A DNA stretch of 9,716 nucleotides from Scleromatobacter sp038208735. GTDB lineage: Bacteria; Pseudomonadota; Gammaproteobacteria; Burkholderiales; Burkholderiaceae_C. Under the pieces are notes generated by a model. That model was given only the letters and a program-made list of their open reading frames with translations, did no database searches and had not been told where the DNA came from. Position 1 is the stretch's first letter. Every line of letters begins with the position of its first letter. The position numbers and the translations under genes were made by a program. Positions 1 to 7,315 of the stretch are shown here, piece by piece. The stretch lies in contig JBBQYL010000191.1 of NCBI GenBank assembly GCA_038208735.1, positions 1-9,716 of the forward strand, read 5' to 3'.

Positions 1-764
1 GGATCTTCCTGTTCCAGATCTACTGCGTTCAGGGCGAATGGATGAAGGCCGCCACGCAGCTCGACGTGCTGCTGGAGCTCGACGCCTCTTCCAAGCCGAT
101 GGTCGACACCTACCGCGAGGCCTTGCGCTGCGAGGCGTTGCGCCGCGAGGTCTTCGACGGCAAGCGATCGCCCCTGGTGCTGGGCCAGCCTGATGACTGG
201 CTCGCGCTGCTGATCGAGGCGCTGCGCGTGGACGCCGAAGGCCGACCCGAGGCCGCCTCCGAATTGCGCGCCAAGGCCCTGGAGGCCGCGCCCGTCACGT
301 CGGGCAAGCTCGACGACGTCGCATTCGCGTGGCTGGCCGACGCCGACGCCCGGCTGGGCCCGGTCGTCGAGGCCATCATCAACGGCAAGTACTACTGGGT
401 GCCGATCTCGCGCCTGATCCGCATCGAGATCGACAAGCCCGCCGACCTGCGCGATTTCGTCTGGGCCCCGGCCACGCTCACGCTGGAAAACGGCGCCGTC
501 AACGTGGCGCTGATTCCCACGCGCTATCCCGGCTCCGAGCGCGAATCCGATGCTGCGTTGCGCCTCTCGCGCGCCACCGACTGGCGCGAGCAACCGGGCG
601 GCGCCTGGCATGGCGTGGGCCAGCGCGTGCTGACCACCGACCAGTCCGAGGTGGCGCTGCTGGACGTCCGCGTCATCGCCTTCGACACCCCGCTGGTCGA
701 ATCGCCGTCGTCGGACGAAGCGGACGCCGAAGCCTCGGACTCCGCCGCCCAAGCCAATGGCTGA
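1..764 (+). CDS. tagJ: TagJ/ImpE-family T6SS accessory protein, 5' end cut by the window
   Basis: T6SS accessory protein of the ImpE (SciE/TagJ/HsiE) family. In the P. aeruginosa HSI-I class, TagJ binds the sheath protein TssB and works alongside the ClpV ATPase in sheath turnover in the cytoplasm. The reading frame is open from base 3, and the codons before the ATG at 42 continue the family sequence (IFLFQIYCVQGEW). The ATG at 42 is therefore internal, and the true start lies an estimated 20-30 codons upstream of the window. Recognisable parts are the helical, TPR-like N-terminal half (TQLDVLLELD), the GKYYWVP block at 384-404, the LIPTRYPGSE block, and the closing section with TDWREQPGG, GVGQRVLTTD and LLDVR. 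After that comes an acidic, Ser/Ala-rich tail. The last 8 nt overlap tssE, which suggests translational coupling. Family assignment is firm; only the N-terminus is missing. Confidence 0.93.
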   Translation, partial: IFLFQIYCVQGEWMKAATQLDVLLELDASSKPMVDTYREALRCEALRREVFDGKRSPLVLGQPDDWLALLIEALRVDAEGRPEAASELRAKALEAAPVTSGKLDDVAFAWLADADARLGPVVEAIINGKYYWVPISRLIRIEIDKPADLRDFVWAPATLTLENGAVNVALIPTRYPGSERESDAALRLSRATDWREQPGGAWHGVGQRVLTTDQSEVALLDVRVIAFDTPLVESPSSDEADAEASDSAAQANG

Positions 765-1254
765 CGCGCTCTCGCGCGACCGACTCTATCCTTCGTTGCT
801 CGACCGCCTGGTCGACGACGAGCTAGGCCGCGCGACCGAGGCGCGCGAGAACCGGGCCGCGTCGCTGCAGAAGCTGCGCGAGAACGTGCTGCGCGACCTG
901 AACTGGCTGTTCAACGCCACGCAGTCCAGCATCGACTTCGCGGACGATCCCGTGCTCATCGGCTCCGTCATCAACTACGGCATGCCGCCGCTCGCGGGCC
1001 GTCCGGCATCCCAGTACGACCTCAACGACCTGGCGCGCGCGCTGCGCGACGTGATCCTGCGCTTCGAGCCGCGCATCATTGCCCACACGCTCAAGGTGAG
1101 CGCCGATCGCGACCGGGAGAGCGCGCACAACGTCCTCGGGTTCCGCATCGAGGGCCAGATGTGGTCGCAGCCGATTCCGCTCGAGATCTACATGCGCACC
1201 GAGATCGATCTCGAGAGCGGCATGACGCAGGTCGTCGAGGCGAAAGCCCCTTAA
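757..1254 (+). CDS. tssE: T6SS baseplate protein TssE (gp25-like)
   Basis: Cytoplasmic baseplate wedge subunit homologous to phage T4 gp25. It helps nucleate sheath assembly on the baseplate together with TssF, TssG and TssK. The protein has 165 residues, normal for TssE. The N-terminal helix (residues 1-50) holds the typical LYPSLLDRL opening and the LRENVLRDLNWLFN segment. The gp25 core follows, with SVINYGMPPLAG at 70-81 and the conserved EPR motif at 104-106 (RFEPRI), then a beta-rich C-terminus (LGFRIEGQMW, PIPLEIYMRTEIDL). The ATG lies inside the last codons of tagJ (8-nt overlap), so ribosomes probably pass directly from tagJ; no separate strong Shine-Dalgarno is visible. All key family residues are present. 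Confidence 0.95.
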   Translation: MADALSRDRLYPSLLDRLVDDELGRATEARENRAASLQKLRENVLRDLNWLFNATQSSIDFADDPVLIGSVINYGMPPLAGRPASQYDLNDLARALRDVILRFEPRIIAHTLKVSADRDRESAHNVLGFRIEGQMWSQPIPLEIYMRTEIDLESGMTQVVEAKAP

Positions 1255-1275
1255 GCCCTCACTCTTCAGGCCACG

Positions 1276-3162
1276 ATGGATCCCCGTCTACTCGGCTACT
1301 ACCGGCAGGAACTGCTGCATATCCGCGATGCCGCCTCGGAGTTCGCCCGCGAACATCCGAAGATCGCCGCGCGCCTGGCGCTGGAACAGACCACGTCCGG
1401 TGGCGAGTGCGTCGACCCGTACGTGGAGCGCCTCCTCGAAGGCTTCGCCTTCCTCGCCGGGCGCGTGCACTACCAGCAGGACTCCGAATACGGCCGCTTC
1501 ACGCAGTACCTGCTGGAGCTGGTGTATCCCGGCTACCTGGCGCCCACGCCGTCGATGCTCATCGCGCAGTTCGAGCCCGACCTCGACGACCCGGCGCTGG
1601 CGGGCGGCCCGTCGGTGCCGCGCGGCAGCGTGATGAGTTCCCGCCTGCAGCCCGGGGAGCGCACCGCCTGCCGCTTCACCACCGGACATGCGGTGCGGCT
1701 GTGGCCGCTGCGCATCGCCCAGGCGCGCTTCCAGTCGCACGTCACCGACGTGCCGCCGGCCGCGCTGTCCGGCCTCGTGTCGCCCAACGCCTGCCTGCGC
1801 GTGCGCATGCGCGTGGGCGCGTCGCTGCTGGCCAACCAGTTGGAGCTCGACGAACTGGTGCTGCACATGGCCGGCGACGACGGCATCGCGCACCGCGTCT
1901 ACGAGCAGTTGTTCGCGCGTTGCCAGGCCATCGCGGTGGTCGACCCGCTGCGCCGCAACGCGCTGGCGGGCGTGCTGCCCGCCAGCGCGCTGGTGCCTGG
2001 AGGCTTCGAGGACGACGAGGCGCTGCTGCCGGTGCAGGATCGTGCGTTGTCCGGCTATCGCCTTCTGAAGGAATACAGCGCGTTCCCCGCGCGCTTCCTG
2101 TTCGCCCGCATCAAGGGCCTGCGCGAGATCCTGTCGCGGATCGGCTCGTCGGAGTTCGAGCTGCTGTTCATCACCGACCGCAGCGACGTCACGCTGGAGA
2201 AGACGCTCGACCCGACCAACTTCGCGCTGCATTGCACCCCGGCCATCAACCTGTTCCAGAAGCGCGCCGACCGCGTGGAAGTGACCACGCGCGATCACGA
2301 GTTCCACGTCATCAGCGACCGCGCGCGGCCCATCGACTACGAGGTGTACTCACTGCTGTCGGTGGCCGGCATCGACAAGTCGGGCGTGCAGCAGGTGCGC
2401 GTGTTCAGGCCGCTCTATGCGCGCTACGACGACGCCAATTCCGACTCGTACGCGTTCTTTTCCACGCGCCGGCTCCAGCGCGTGATGTCGGACGCCACGC
2501 GCAAGCGCGGCCCGCGCAGCGGCTACATCGGCACCGAGGTCTACGTGACGCTGGCCGACCCGCAGACCGCGCCATGGCCGGCGTCGGTGGTGCAACTGGC
2601 CATCGACACGCTCAGCACCAACCGCGACCTGCCGCTGACGTTGTCGGTGGGCAGCTCCAACGATTTTTACCTGGAAGAGAACACGCCGGTCAAGGGCGTG
2701 CGCTGCATCCGCGGGCCCACGCGACCGGTCACGCCGGTGGGCGAGGGCAAGGCCCAGTGGCGCGCGTTGAGCCATCTTTCCCTCAACTACCTGTCGCTCA
2801 TCGACAGCGAAGGGCAGGGCGGTGCGGCGTCGCTGCGCGAGCTGCTGTCGCTGTACGGCATGGACGAGCTCTCGCCGTTGCACAAGCAGCTCGAAGGGCT
2901 GATCTCGGTGCGCAGCGAGGCGGCCATCAGTCGCGTGCCGGTCAAGGGCCCCATCGTCTTCGGCCGCGGCACCAAGGTCTGGCTGACGCTGGACGAACGC
3001 GCTTTCGAAGGCACCGGCGTCCTGGTGCTGGGCGCGGTGCTCGACCGCTTCCTGGCGCGCTACGCCAGCATGAACAGTTTCATCCAGCTGGCCATCTCGT
3101 CGCAGACCCGCGGCCTGGTCAAGAGCTGGCCGGCGCGCATCGGTGCGCGCTCGGTGCTCTGA
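1276..3162 (+). CDS. tssF: T6SS baseplate protein TssF
   Basis: Large baseplate wedge subunit (VasA/ImpG family). In known systems two TssF copies associate with one TssG and connect to TssE and TssK, and through them to the membrane complex. The protein has 628 residues, within the usual range of about 590-630. It opens with the family signature MDPRLLGYYRQEL, followed by EHPKIAARLAL and the strongly conserved DPYVERLLEGFAFLAGRV at residues 47-64, then YPGYLAPTPSM at 84-94. The rest is long and mostly beta-rich, as in other TssF proteins, with no membrane segment or signal peptide. It begins 21 nt after tssE, with only a weak CAGG ribosome site before the ATG, and ends 15 nt before tssG. No frameshift or lost region was seen. 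A 683-residue frame at 1161-3212 on the same strand is only a GC-rich shadow. Confidence 0.96.
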   Translation: MDPRLLGYYRQELLHIRDAASEFAREHPKIAARLALEQTTSGGECVDPYVERLLEGFAFLAGRVHYQQDSEYGRFTQYLLELVYPGYLAPTPSMLIAQFEPDLDDPALAGGPSVPRGSVMSSRLQPGERTACRFTTGHAVRLWPLRIAQARFQSHVTDVPPAALSGLVSPNACLRVRMRVGASLLANQLELDELVLHMAGDDGIAHRVYEQLFARCQAIAVVDPLRRNALAGVLPASALVPGGFEDDEALLPVQDRALSGYRLLKEYSAFPARFLFARIKGLREILSRIGSSEFELLFITDRSDVTLEKTLDPTNFALHCTPAINLFQKRADRVEVTTRDHEFHVISDRARPIDYEVYSLLSVAGIDKSGVQQVRVFRPLYARYDDANSDSYAFFSTRRLQRVMSDATRKRGPRSGYIGTEVYVTLADPQTAPWPASVVQLAIDTLSTNRDLPLTLSVGSSNDFYLEENTPVKGVRCIRGPTRPVTPVGEGKAQWRALSHLSLNYLSLIDSEGQGGAASLRELLSLYGMDELSPLHKQLEGLISVRSEAAISRVPVKGPIVFGRGTKVWLTLDERAFEGTGVLVLGAVLDRFLARYASMNSFIQLAISSQTRGLVKSWPARIGARSVL

Positions 3163-3168
3163 GCCCCC

Positions 3169-3172
3169 GGAG
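3169..3172 (+). promoter_or_regulatory. Ribosome binding site of tssG
   Basis: GGAG ends 5 nt before the ATG at 3178, in the 15-nt gap after the tssF stop. It supports the upstream start and hence the long N-terminal extension of TssG. The next in-frame Met, at residue 34, would not be needed to explain translation. Confidence 0.55.
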
Positions 3173-3177
3173 CCCGA

Positions 3178-4356
3178 ATGAGCGAATTCGCGTCCGCGCC
3201 GCCGCTGGATGACGACGACGATCCGGAAGGCACCCGGATCCTCACCGTCGCCGACGTCCTCAACGCGCTGGGCGCGATGAAAGGCGAGGTCGGCGGTCAC
3301 GCCGCGGCGGTAATCGAGTTGCTGGCCCAGAAGGAGGCCGCTTCCGCGGTGCGCTACGAGGCCCGCAAGGAGTTGCTGCACAAGCTCCAGGCCGAGCCGC
3401 ACAAGTTCGGCTTCTTCCAGGCCGTGCGGCTGCTGGAGAACGCCCACCCGGGGCTGCCGCGCATCGGCACCTCGCTGCGACTGCGCGACGACCCGATCCG
3501 CTTCGCGCAATCGCCGACGCTGGCGTTCGCGCCGTCCGCGTTGTCTCGTTTCGTCCCGGCCGACGGCGACAAGCCGCCCATCCTGGACCAGCGTTTCTTC
3601 GGCATGTTCGGCCCCAACGGCGCGCTGCCGCTGCACCTCACCGAATATGCCCGCGAACGCTCGCGGCGCACGCCGTCCGACCGGGCGCTGGTGCGCTTCC
3701 TCGACATGTTCCACCACCGGCTCCTGTCGCTGCTGTACCGGGCGTGGGCCGAGGCCTCGCCGGCGGTCAGCATGGACCGGCCCGACAACGATCCGTTCAG
3801 CCGCTGGGTCGGCTCGATCGCGGGCTACGGCCAGCCCACGCTCACCAGCCGCGACTCGGTGCCCGATGGCGCGCGCCTGGCCGCGGCGGGCATCCTGGGT
3901 CGCTCGGTGCACAGCGCCGAAGGCCTGGAACGCATCCTCAACGACTTCTTCCGCGTGCCCGTGCGCGTGCACCAGTGGGAGCCCTACTGGATGCGCCTGC
4001 CCGAGGATGCCCTGACCCGTATCGGCCTGCGCAACGCGCCGGTGGCCCTGGGGCAGAGCGCCGTCGTCGGCGCCAAGGTGTGGGACTGCCAGAACCGCTT
4101 CCGCATCGAGATCGGGCCGCTCACACTGACGCAGTACCAGCGCTTCCTGCCCGGCGGCGACAGCCTGAAGCGACTCCGGGACTGGGTGCTCAACTACATC
4201 GGCCACGAGCTCTCGTGTGAGATGCACCTCGTGCTGAAGAAGGACGAAGTGCCGGCGGTCAAGCTGGGCGCCGCGGGCGCGCTGGGCTGGACCTCCTGGC
4301 TGGGAAAGCGGCCGTCGCCGACGCCCGCCGGCGACCTGCGCCTGGGCATCACATGA
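3178..4356 (+). CDS. tssG: T6SS baseplate protein TssG with N-terminal extension
   Basis: Baseplate wedge subunit (VasB/ImpH family) that bridges TssF to TssE and TssK in the cytoplasm. At 392 residues it is longer than the usual 330-360. Recognisable homology begins near residue 66 (LLHKLQAEPHKFGFFQAVRL). It continues through RFAQSPTLAFAPS at 108-120 and the family hallmark FFGMFGPNGALPLHLTEYAR at 140-159, then the LVRFLDMFHHRLLSLLYRAW segment at 171-190 and a C-terminal region with LGQSAVVGAKVWDCQNRFRI. The first 65 residues are extra, with an acidic run DDDDDPEG near residue 11 followed by a probable helix (VADVLNALGAMKGEVGGHAA). The GGAG ribosome site supports this start. The extension could be a lineage-specific docking surface, but no function can be read from it. 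The gene closes the tightly packed part of the operon; 100 nt separate it from tssH. Confidence 0.94.
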   Translation: MSEFASAPPLDDDDDPEGTRILTVADVLNALGAMKGEVGGHAAAVIELLAQKEAASAVRYEARKELLHKLQAEPHKFGFFQAVRLLENAHPGLPRIGTSLRLRDDPIRFAQSPTLAFAPSALSRFVPADGDKPPILDQRFFGMFGPNGALPLHLTEYARERSRRTPSDRALVRFLDMFHHRLLSLLYRAWAEASPAVSMDRPDNDPFSRWVGSIAGYGQPTLTSRDSVPDGARLAAAGILGRSVHSAEGLERILNDFFRVPVRVHQWEPYWMRLPEDALTRIGLRNAPVALGQSAVVGAKVWDCQNRFRIEIGPLTLTQYQRFLPGGDSLKRLRDWVLNYIGHELSCEMHLVLKKDEVPAVKLGAAGALGWTSWLGKRPSPTPAGDLRLGIT

Positions 4357-4378
4357 CGCGGTTCCCCTCGTGGGGGGA

Positions 4379-4407
4379 TTGAAAACCCTCTCCAACAAGT
4401 CTCAAAT
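4379..4407 (+). promoter_or_regulatory. Possible sigma70-type promoter for tssH
   Basis: The tssG-tssH gap (4357-4456) is clearly richer in A/T than its surroundings. It holds TTGAAA (4379-4384, 5 of 6 matches to the -35 consensus), a 17-nt spacer, and TCAAAT (4402-4407, 4 of 6 to the -10). Transcription would begin near 4414, about 40 nt before the tssH start. A short hairpin (CCCC/GGGG arms, 4364-4375, loop TCGT) precedes it, with no T-run. The match may be chance, and read-through from tssG remains likely. Confidence 0.3.
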
Positions 4408-4446
4408 CAGTTCAACAATCCAACTGGGCACGTCGAGGCCCGAATG

Positions 4447-4451
4447 AGGAG
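4447..4451 (+). promoter_or_regulatory. Ribosome binding site of tssH
   Basis: AGGAG lies 5 nt before a GTG at 4457 and fixes GTG as the start codon of tssH. The protein reads straight into the family opening after it (SEISRVALFGKLNPVAYK). Confidence 0.75.
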
Positions 4452-4456
4452 TCACC

Positions 4457-7210
4457 GTGAGTGAAATCAGTCGTGTCGCGCTGTTTGGCAAGCTCAATCC
4501 GGTCGCATACAAGGGAATCGAGGGAGCAACCGTCTTCTGCAAGCTGCGGGGCAATCCGTACGTCGAGCTGGTGCACTGGCTGCATCAGCTGATCCAGGCC
4601 AGCGATTCCGACCTGCATCGCATCTTCAAGCACTACTCGCTCGACGCCTCGCGCCTGGCCAGCGACATCACCACGTCGCTCGATGCGTTGCCGCGCGGCG
4701 CCACGGCCATCTCCGACTTCTCGCCCACGATCGAGAAGATGGTGCAGGAAGGCTGGCTGTACGGCACGCTGCAGTTCGGCGAGAGCGCCGTGCGCACCGG
4801 CCTGCTCATCGTCGGCGCCGTCAAGACGCAGACCCTGCGCAACGCGCTGTACGCCATCTCCGGCGAGTTCCGCAAGATCAAGCCGGACGACCTGTTCGAA
4901 GACTTCGCCAAGATCGTCAACGGCTCGCCCGAAGACACGCTGGCGGCCCGCGACGGCTCCAACGTCGGCGGCGGCGCGGCGCCTGGCGAAGCCAGCGGCG
5001 CGATCGCCCCGGCCCAGCTCGGCAAGCAGGAGGCGCTCAAGAAGTTCACCGTCGACCTCACCGCGCAGGCGCGCAGCGGCAAGATGGATCCCATCGTCGG
5101 CCGCGACGACGAGATCCGCCAGGTGGTCGACATCCTGATGCGCCGCCGCCAGAACAACCCGATCCTGGTGGGCGAGGCGGGCGTCGGCAAGACGGCCGTG
5201 GTCGAAGGCTTCGCCCAGCGCATCGCGCGCGGCGACGTGCCGCCGAGCCTGAAGGAAGTGTCGCTGCTCACGCTCGACGTGGGCCTGCTGCAGGCCGGCG
5301 CCAGCATGAAGGGCGAGTTCGAGCAGCGCCTGCGGTCGGTCATCGACGAGGTGCAGGCGAGCCCCAAGCCCATCATCCTGTTCATCGACGAAACCCACAC
5401 GCTGGTGGGCGCCGGCGGCGCCGCCGGCACCGGCGATGCGGCCAACCTGCTCAAGCCGGCGCTCGCCCGCGGCCAGCTGCGCACCATCGGCGCCACCACC
5501 TGGGCCGAGTACAAGAAGTACATCGAGAAGGATCCGGCCCTCACGCGCCGTTTCCAGAACATCCAGGTCGACGAGCCCAGCGAAGAGAAGGCCATCCTGA
5601 TGATGCGCGGCGTCGCCAGCACGATGGAAAAGCACCACAAGGTGCAGATCCTCGACGAGGCGCTCGAGGCCGCGGTCAAGCTGTCGCATCGCTACATCCC
5701 GGCGCGCCAGCTGCCCGACAAGTCGGTGAGCCTGCTCGATACGGCGTCGGCGCGCGTGGCCATCAGCCTGCACGCCGTGCCGGCCGAGGTCGACGACTCG
5801 CAGCGCCGCATCGAGGCGCTGGAGACCGAGATCGGCATCATCGCGCGCGAGAACGCCATCGGCATCCCCACTGCCGAACGCGAGGAGGCCGTCAACGCGC
5901 TTCTGGCCACCGAGAAGGATCGCCTTGTCGGGCTCAAGAAGCGTTGGACCGAAGAGAAGACGCTGGTCGACCGCCTGCTGTCGTTGCGCGCGAAGCTGCG
6001 TGGCGACCTGAAGCCGATCGAGGGCACGGGCAGCGCGCTGGAGGCCAGCGCCGACAAGGCCGTCGAGGCCAAGGCCACGCTGGCCGACGGCGTGTCCTTG
6101 CCGAAGCTCACCGACGGTGAGCGTGCCGACGTCATGACCGAACTCCGCGGCGTGCAGGACGAGCTCACCAAGCTGCAGGGCGAAAGCCCGCTGATGCTGC
6201 CCACCGTCGATTTCCAGGCGGTGGCCAGCGTGGTCGGCGACTGGACGGGCATCCCGGTCGGCCGCATGGCCGCCAACGAGATCGACACCGTGCTGAAGCT
6301 GCCCGCGCTGCTGGGCAAGCGCGTCATCGGCCAGGATCACGCGATGGAGATGATCTCCAAGCGCATCCAGACCTCGCGCGCCGGACTCGACAACCCGAGC
6401 AAGCCGATCGGCGTGTTCATGCTGGCCGGCACCTCGGGCGTCGGCAAGACCGAGACCGCCATCGCGCTGGCCGAGTCGCTGTACGGCGGCGAGCAGAACC
6501 TCATCGTCATCAACATGAGCGAGTACCAGGAGGCCCACACCGTCTCGTCGCTCAAGGGTGCCCCCCCGGGGTATGTGGGCTACGGCGAAGGCGGCGTGCT
6601 CACCGAGGCGGTGCGTCGCAAGCCGTACAGCGTGGTGCTGCTCGACGAAGTGGAGAAGGCCCACCCCGACGTGCACGAGCTGTTCTTCCAGGTGTTCGAC
6701 AAGGGCTGGATGGAAGACGGCGAGGGCCGCTCCATCGACTTCCGCAACACGCTGATCCTGCTGACGACCAACGCCGGCACCGACATGATCGCCAACCTCT
6801 GCAAGGATCCGGACCTGATGCCCGATCCCGAGGGCATGGCCAAGGCGATCCGCGAGCCGCTGCTCAAGATCTTCCCGCCGGCGCTGCTGGGCCGCCTCGT
6901 CACGATTCCGTACTACCCGCTGTCCGACGAGATGCTGGGCAAGATCGTGGCGCTGCAGCTCAACCGCATCAAGAAGCGTATCGAGGCGCGCTACAAGATG
7001 CCGTTCAACTACGACGAGGACGTGGTCAAGCTGGTGGTCAGCCGCTGCACCGAAAGCGAGTCGGGCGGCCGCATGATCGACGCCATCCTCACCAACACGA
7101 TGCTGCCCGAGATCTCGCGCGAGTTCCTCACGCGCACGATGACGGGCACGCCCATCCTGGGCGTCAAGGTCAGCGTGGCAGACGGCGAGTTCGCTTACTC
7201 GTTCGCCTGA
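4457..7210 (+). CDS. tssH: T6SS sheath-disassembly ATPase TssH (ClpV)
   Basis: Cytoplasmic hexameric AAA+ ATPase of the ClpB/Hsp100 group that pulls on the TssC N-terminus of contracted sheaths and recycles TssB/TssC. It has 917 residues, slightly above the usual 870-900. The N-terminal domain (about 1-155) carries the ClpV-type opening LFGKLNPVAYKGIEGA and NPYVELVHWLHQLIQ. A Gly/Ala-rich linker (about 155-195) leads to the first AAA+ module: Walker A GEAGVGKT at 239-246, Walker B FIDE at 309-312, and arginines R364-R365 in LTRRFQ. The helical middle domain covers roughly 400-560. The second AAA+ module has Walker A GTSGVGKT at 658-665, Walker B LLDE at 728-731, and GRL after the ALL motif. 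Both ATP sites look intact. The start is GTG with a good AGGAG. With TagJ upstream, it fits the ClpV class that partners TagJ. Antisense frames as long as 971 codons cover it and are shadows. Confidence 0.97.
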   Translation: MSEISRVALFGKLNPVAYKGIEGATVFCKLRGNPYVELVHWLHQLIQASDSDLHRIFKHYSLDASRLASDITTSLDALPRGATAISDFSPTIEKMVQEGWLYGTLQFGESAVRTGLLIVGAVKTQTLRNALYAISGEFRKIKPDDLFEDFAKIVNGSPEDTLAARDGSNVGGGAAPGEASGAIAPAQLGKQEALKKFTVDLTAQARSGKMDPIVGRDDEIRQVVDILMRRRQNNPILVGEAGVGKTAVVEGFAQRIARGDVPPSLKEVSLLTLDVGLLQAGASMKGEFEQRLRSVIDEVQASPKPIILFIDETHTLVGAGGAAGTGDAANLLKPALARGQLRTIGATTWAEYKKYIEKDPALTRRFQNIQVDEPSEEKAILMMRGVASTMEKHHKVQILDEALEAAVKLSHRYIPARQLPDKSVSLLDTASARVAISLHAVPAEVDDSQRRIEALETEIGIIARENAIGIPTAEREEAVNALLATEKDRLVGLKKRWTEEKTLVDRLLSLRAKLRGDLKPIEGTGSALEASADKAVEAKATLADGVSLPKLTDGERADVMTELRGVQDELTKLQGESPLMLPTVDFQAVASVVGDWTGIPVGRMAANEIDTVLKLPALLGKRVIGQDHAMEMISKRIQTSRAGLDNPSKPIGVFMLAGTSGVGKTETAIALAESLYGGEQNLIVINMSEYQEAHTVSSLKGAPPGYVGYGEGGVLTEAVRRKPYSVVLLDEVEKAHPDVHELFFQVFDKGWMEDGEGRSIDFRNTLILLTTNAGTDMIANLCKDPDLMPDPEGMAKAIREPLLKIFPPALLGRLVTIPYYPLSDEMLGKIVALQLNRIKKRIEARYKMPFNYDEDVVKLVVSRCTESESGGRMIDAILTNTMLPEISREFLTRTMTGTPILGVKVSVADGEFAYSFA

Positions 7211-7219
7211 AAGCCCGCG

Positions 7220-7256
7220 TCGGTGCGCAGGCGCGCGGAGGCGCCGCGCGCACCGA
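7220..7256 (+). other. GC-rich stem-loop after tssH
   Basis: Outer arms TCGGTGCGC (7220-7228) and GCGCACCGA (7248-7256) are perfectly complementary (9 bp). Inside them GGCGC (7230-7234) pairs with GCGCC (7241-7245), leaving the loop GCGGAG (7235-7240). A competing 8-bp stem, 7231-7238 with 7244-7251, is also possible. It begins 9 nt after the tssH stop. No T-run follows on either strand, so it is a poor intrinsic terminator. It may instead stabilise the tssH mRNA end, weaken read-through, or form part of the leader of the next gene. Confidence 0.6.
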
Positions 7257-7269
7257 GTCCAGAAAAGAA

Positions 7270-7286
7270 GACGGCAGGAGGCCGTC
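7270..7286 (+). other. Small hairpin with AGGAG loop in the leader of the 7316 gene
   Basis: GACGGC (7270-7275) and GCCGTC (7281-7286) form a perfect 6-bp stem enclosing the loop AGGAG (7276-7280). A GGA in a hairpin loop is the typical binding element of CsrA/RsmA-family RNA-binding proteins. The true Shine-Dalgarno lies 14 nt downstream. The structure is seen directly; the regulatory reading is inference. Confidence 0.4.
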
Positions 7287-7300
7287 ACAACCAACCTAGA

Positions 7301-7306
7301 AGGAGG
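7301..7306 (+). promoter_or_regulatory. Strong Shine-Dalgarno that sets the start at 7316
   Basis: A full AGGAGG sits 9 nt before the ATG at 7316 and is the best ribosome site in the window. It excludes the upstream in-frame GTG at 7223, which lies inside the tssH 3' hairpin and would add 31 low-quality residues. Confidence 0.85.
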
Positions 7307-7315
7307 ACGCACCCC

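Noticed and set aside
42..44. ATG at 42 as the start of tagJ
   Set aside because: The frame is open to the window edge, and the residues before it match the ImpE/TagJ family, so it is an internal Met.
1161..3212. 683-codon + strand frame overlapping tssF
   Set aside because: The product is extremely Arg/Ala/Pro-rich, lies out of frame with the clear TssF, and shows no family signature.
2350..4398. 682-codon antisense frame opposite tssF and tssG
   Set aside because: It spans two real genes and has low-complexity, basic, shadow-like composition with no recognisable domain.
7220..7256. The post-tssH stem-loop as a classical rho-independent terminator
   Set aside because: No run of T follows the stem on either strand, and the downstream gene has no evident promoter of its own.
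7223..7315. GTG at 7223 as start of the 353-aa protein
   Set aside because: It lies within the hairpin after tssH and has no ribosome site. The ATG at 7316 has a full AGGAGG at good spacing.
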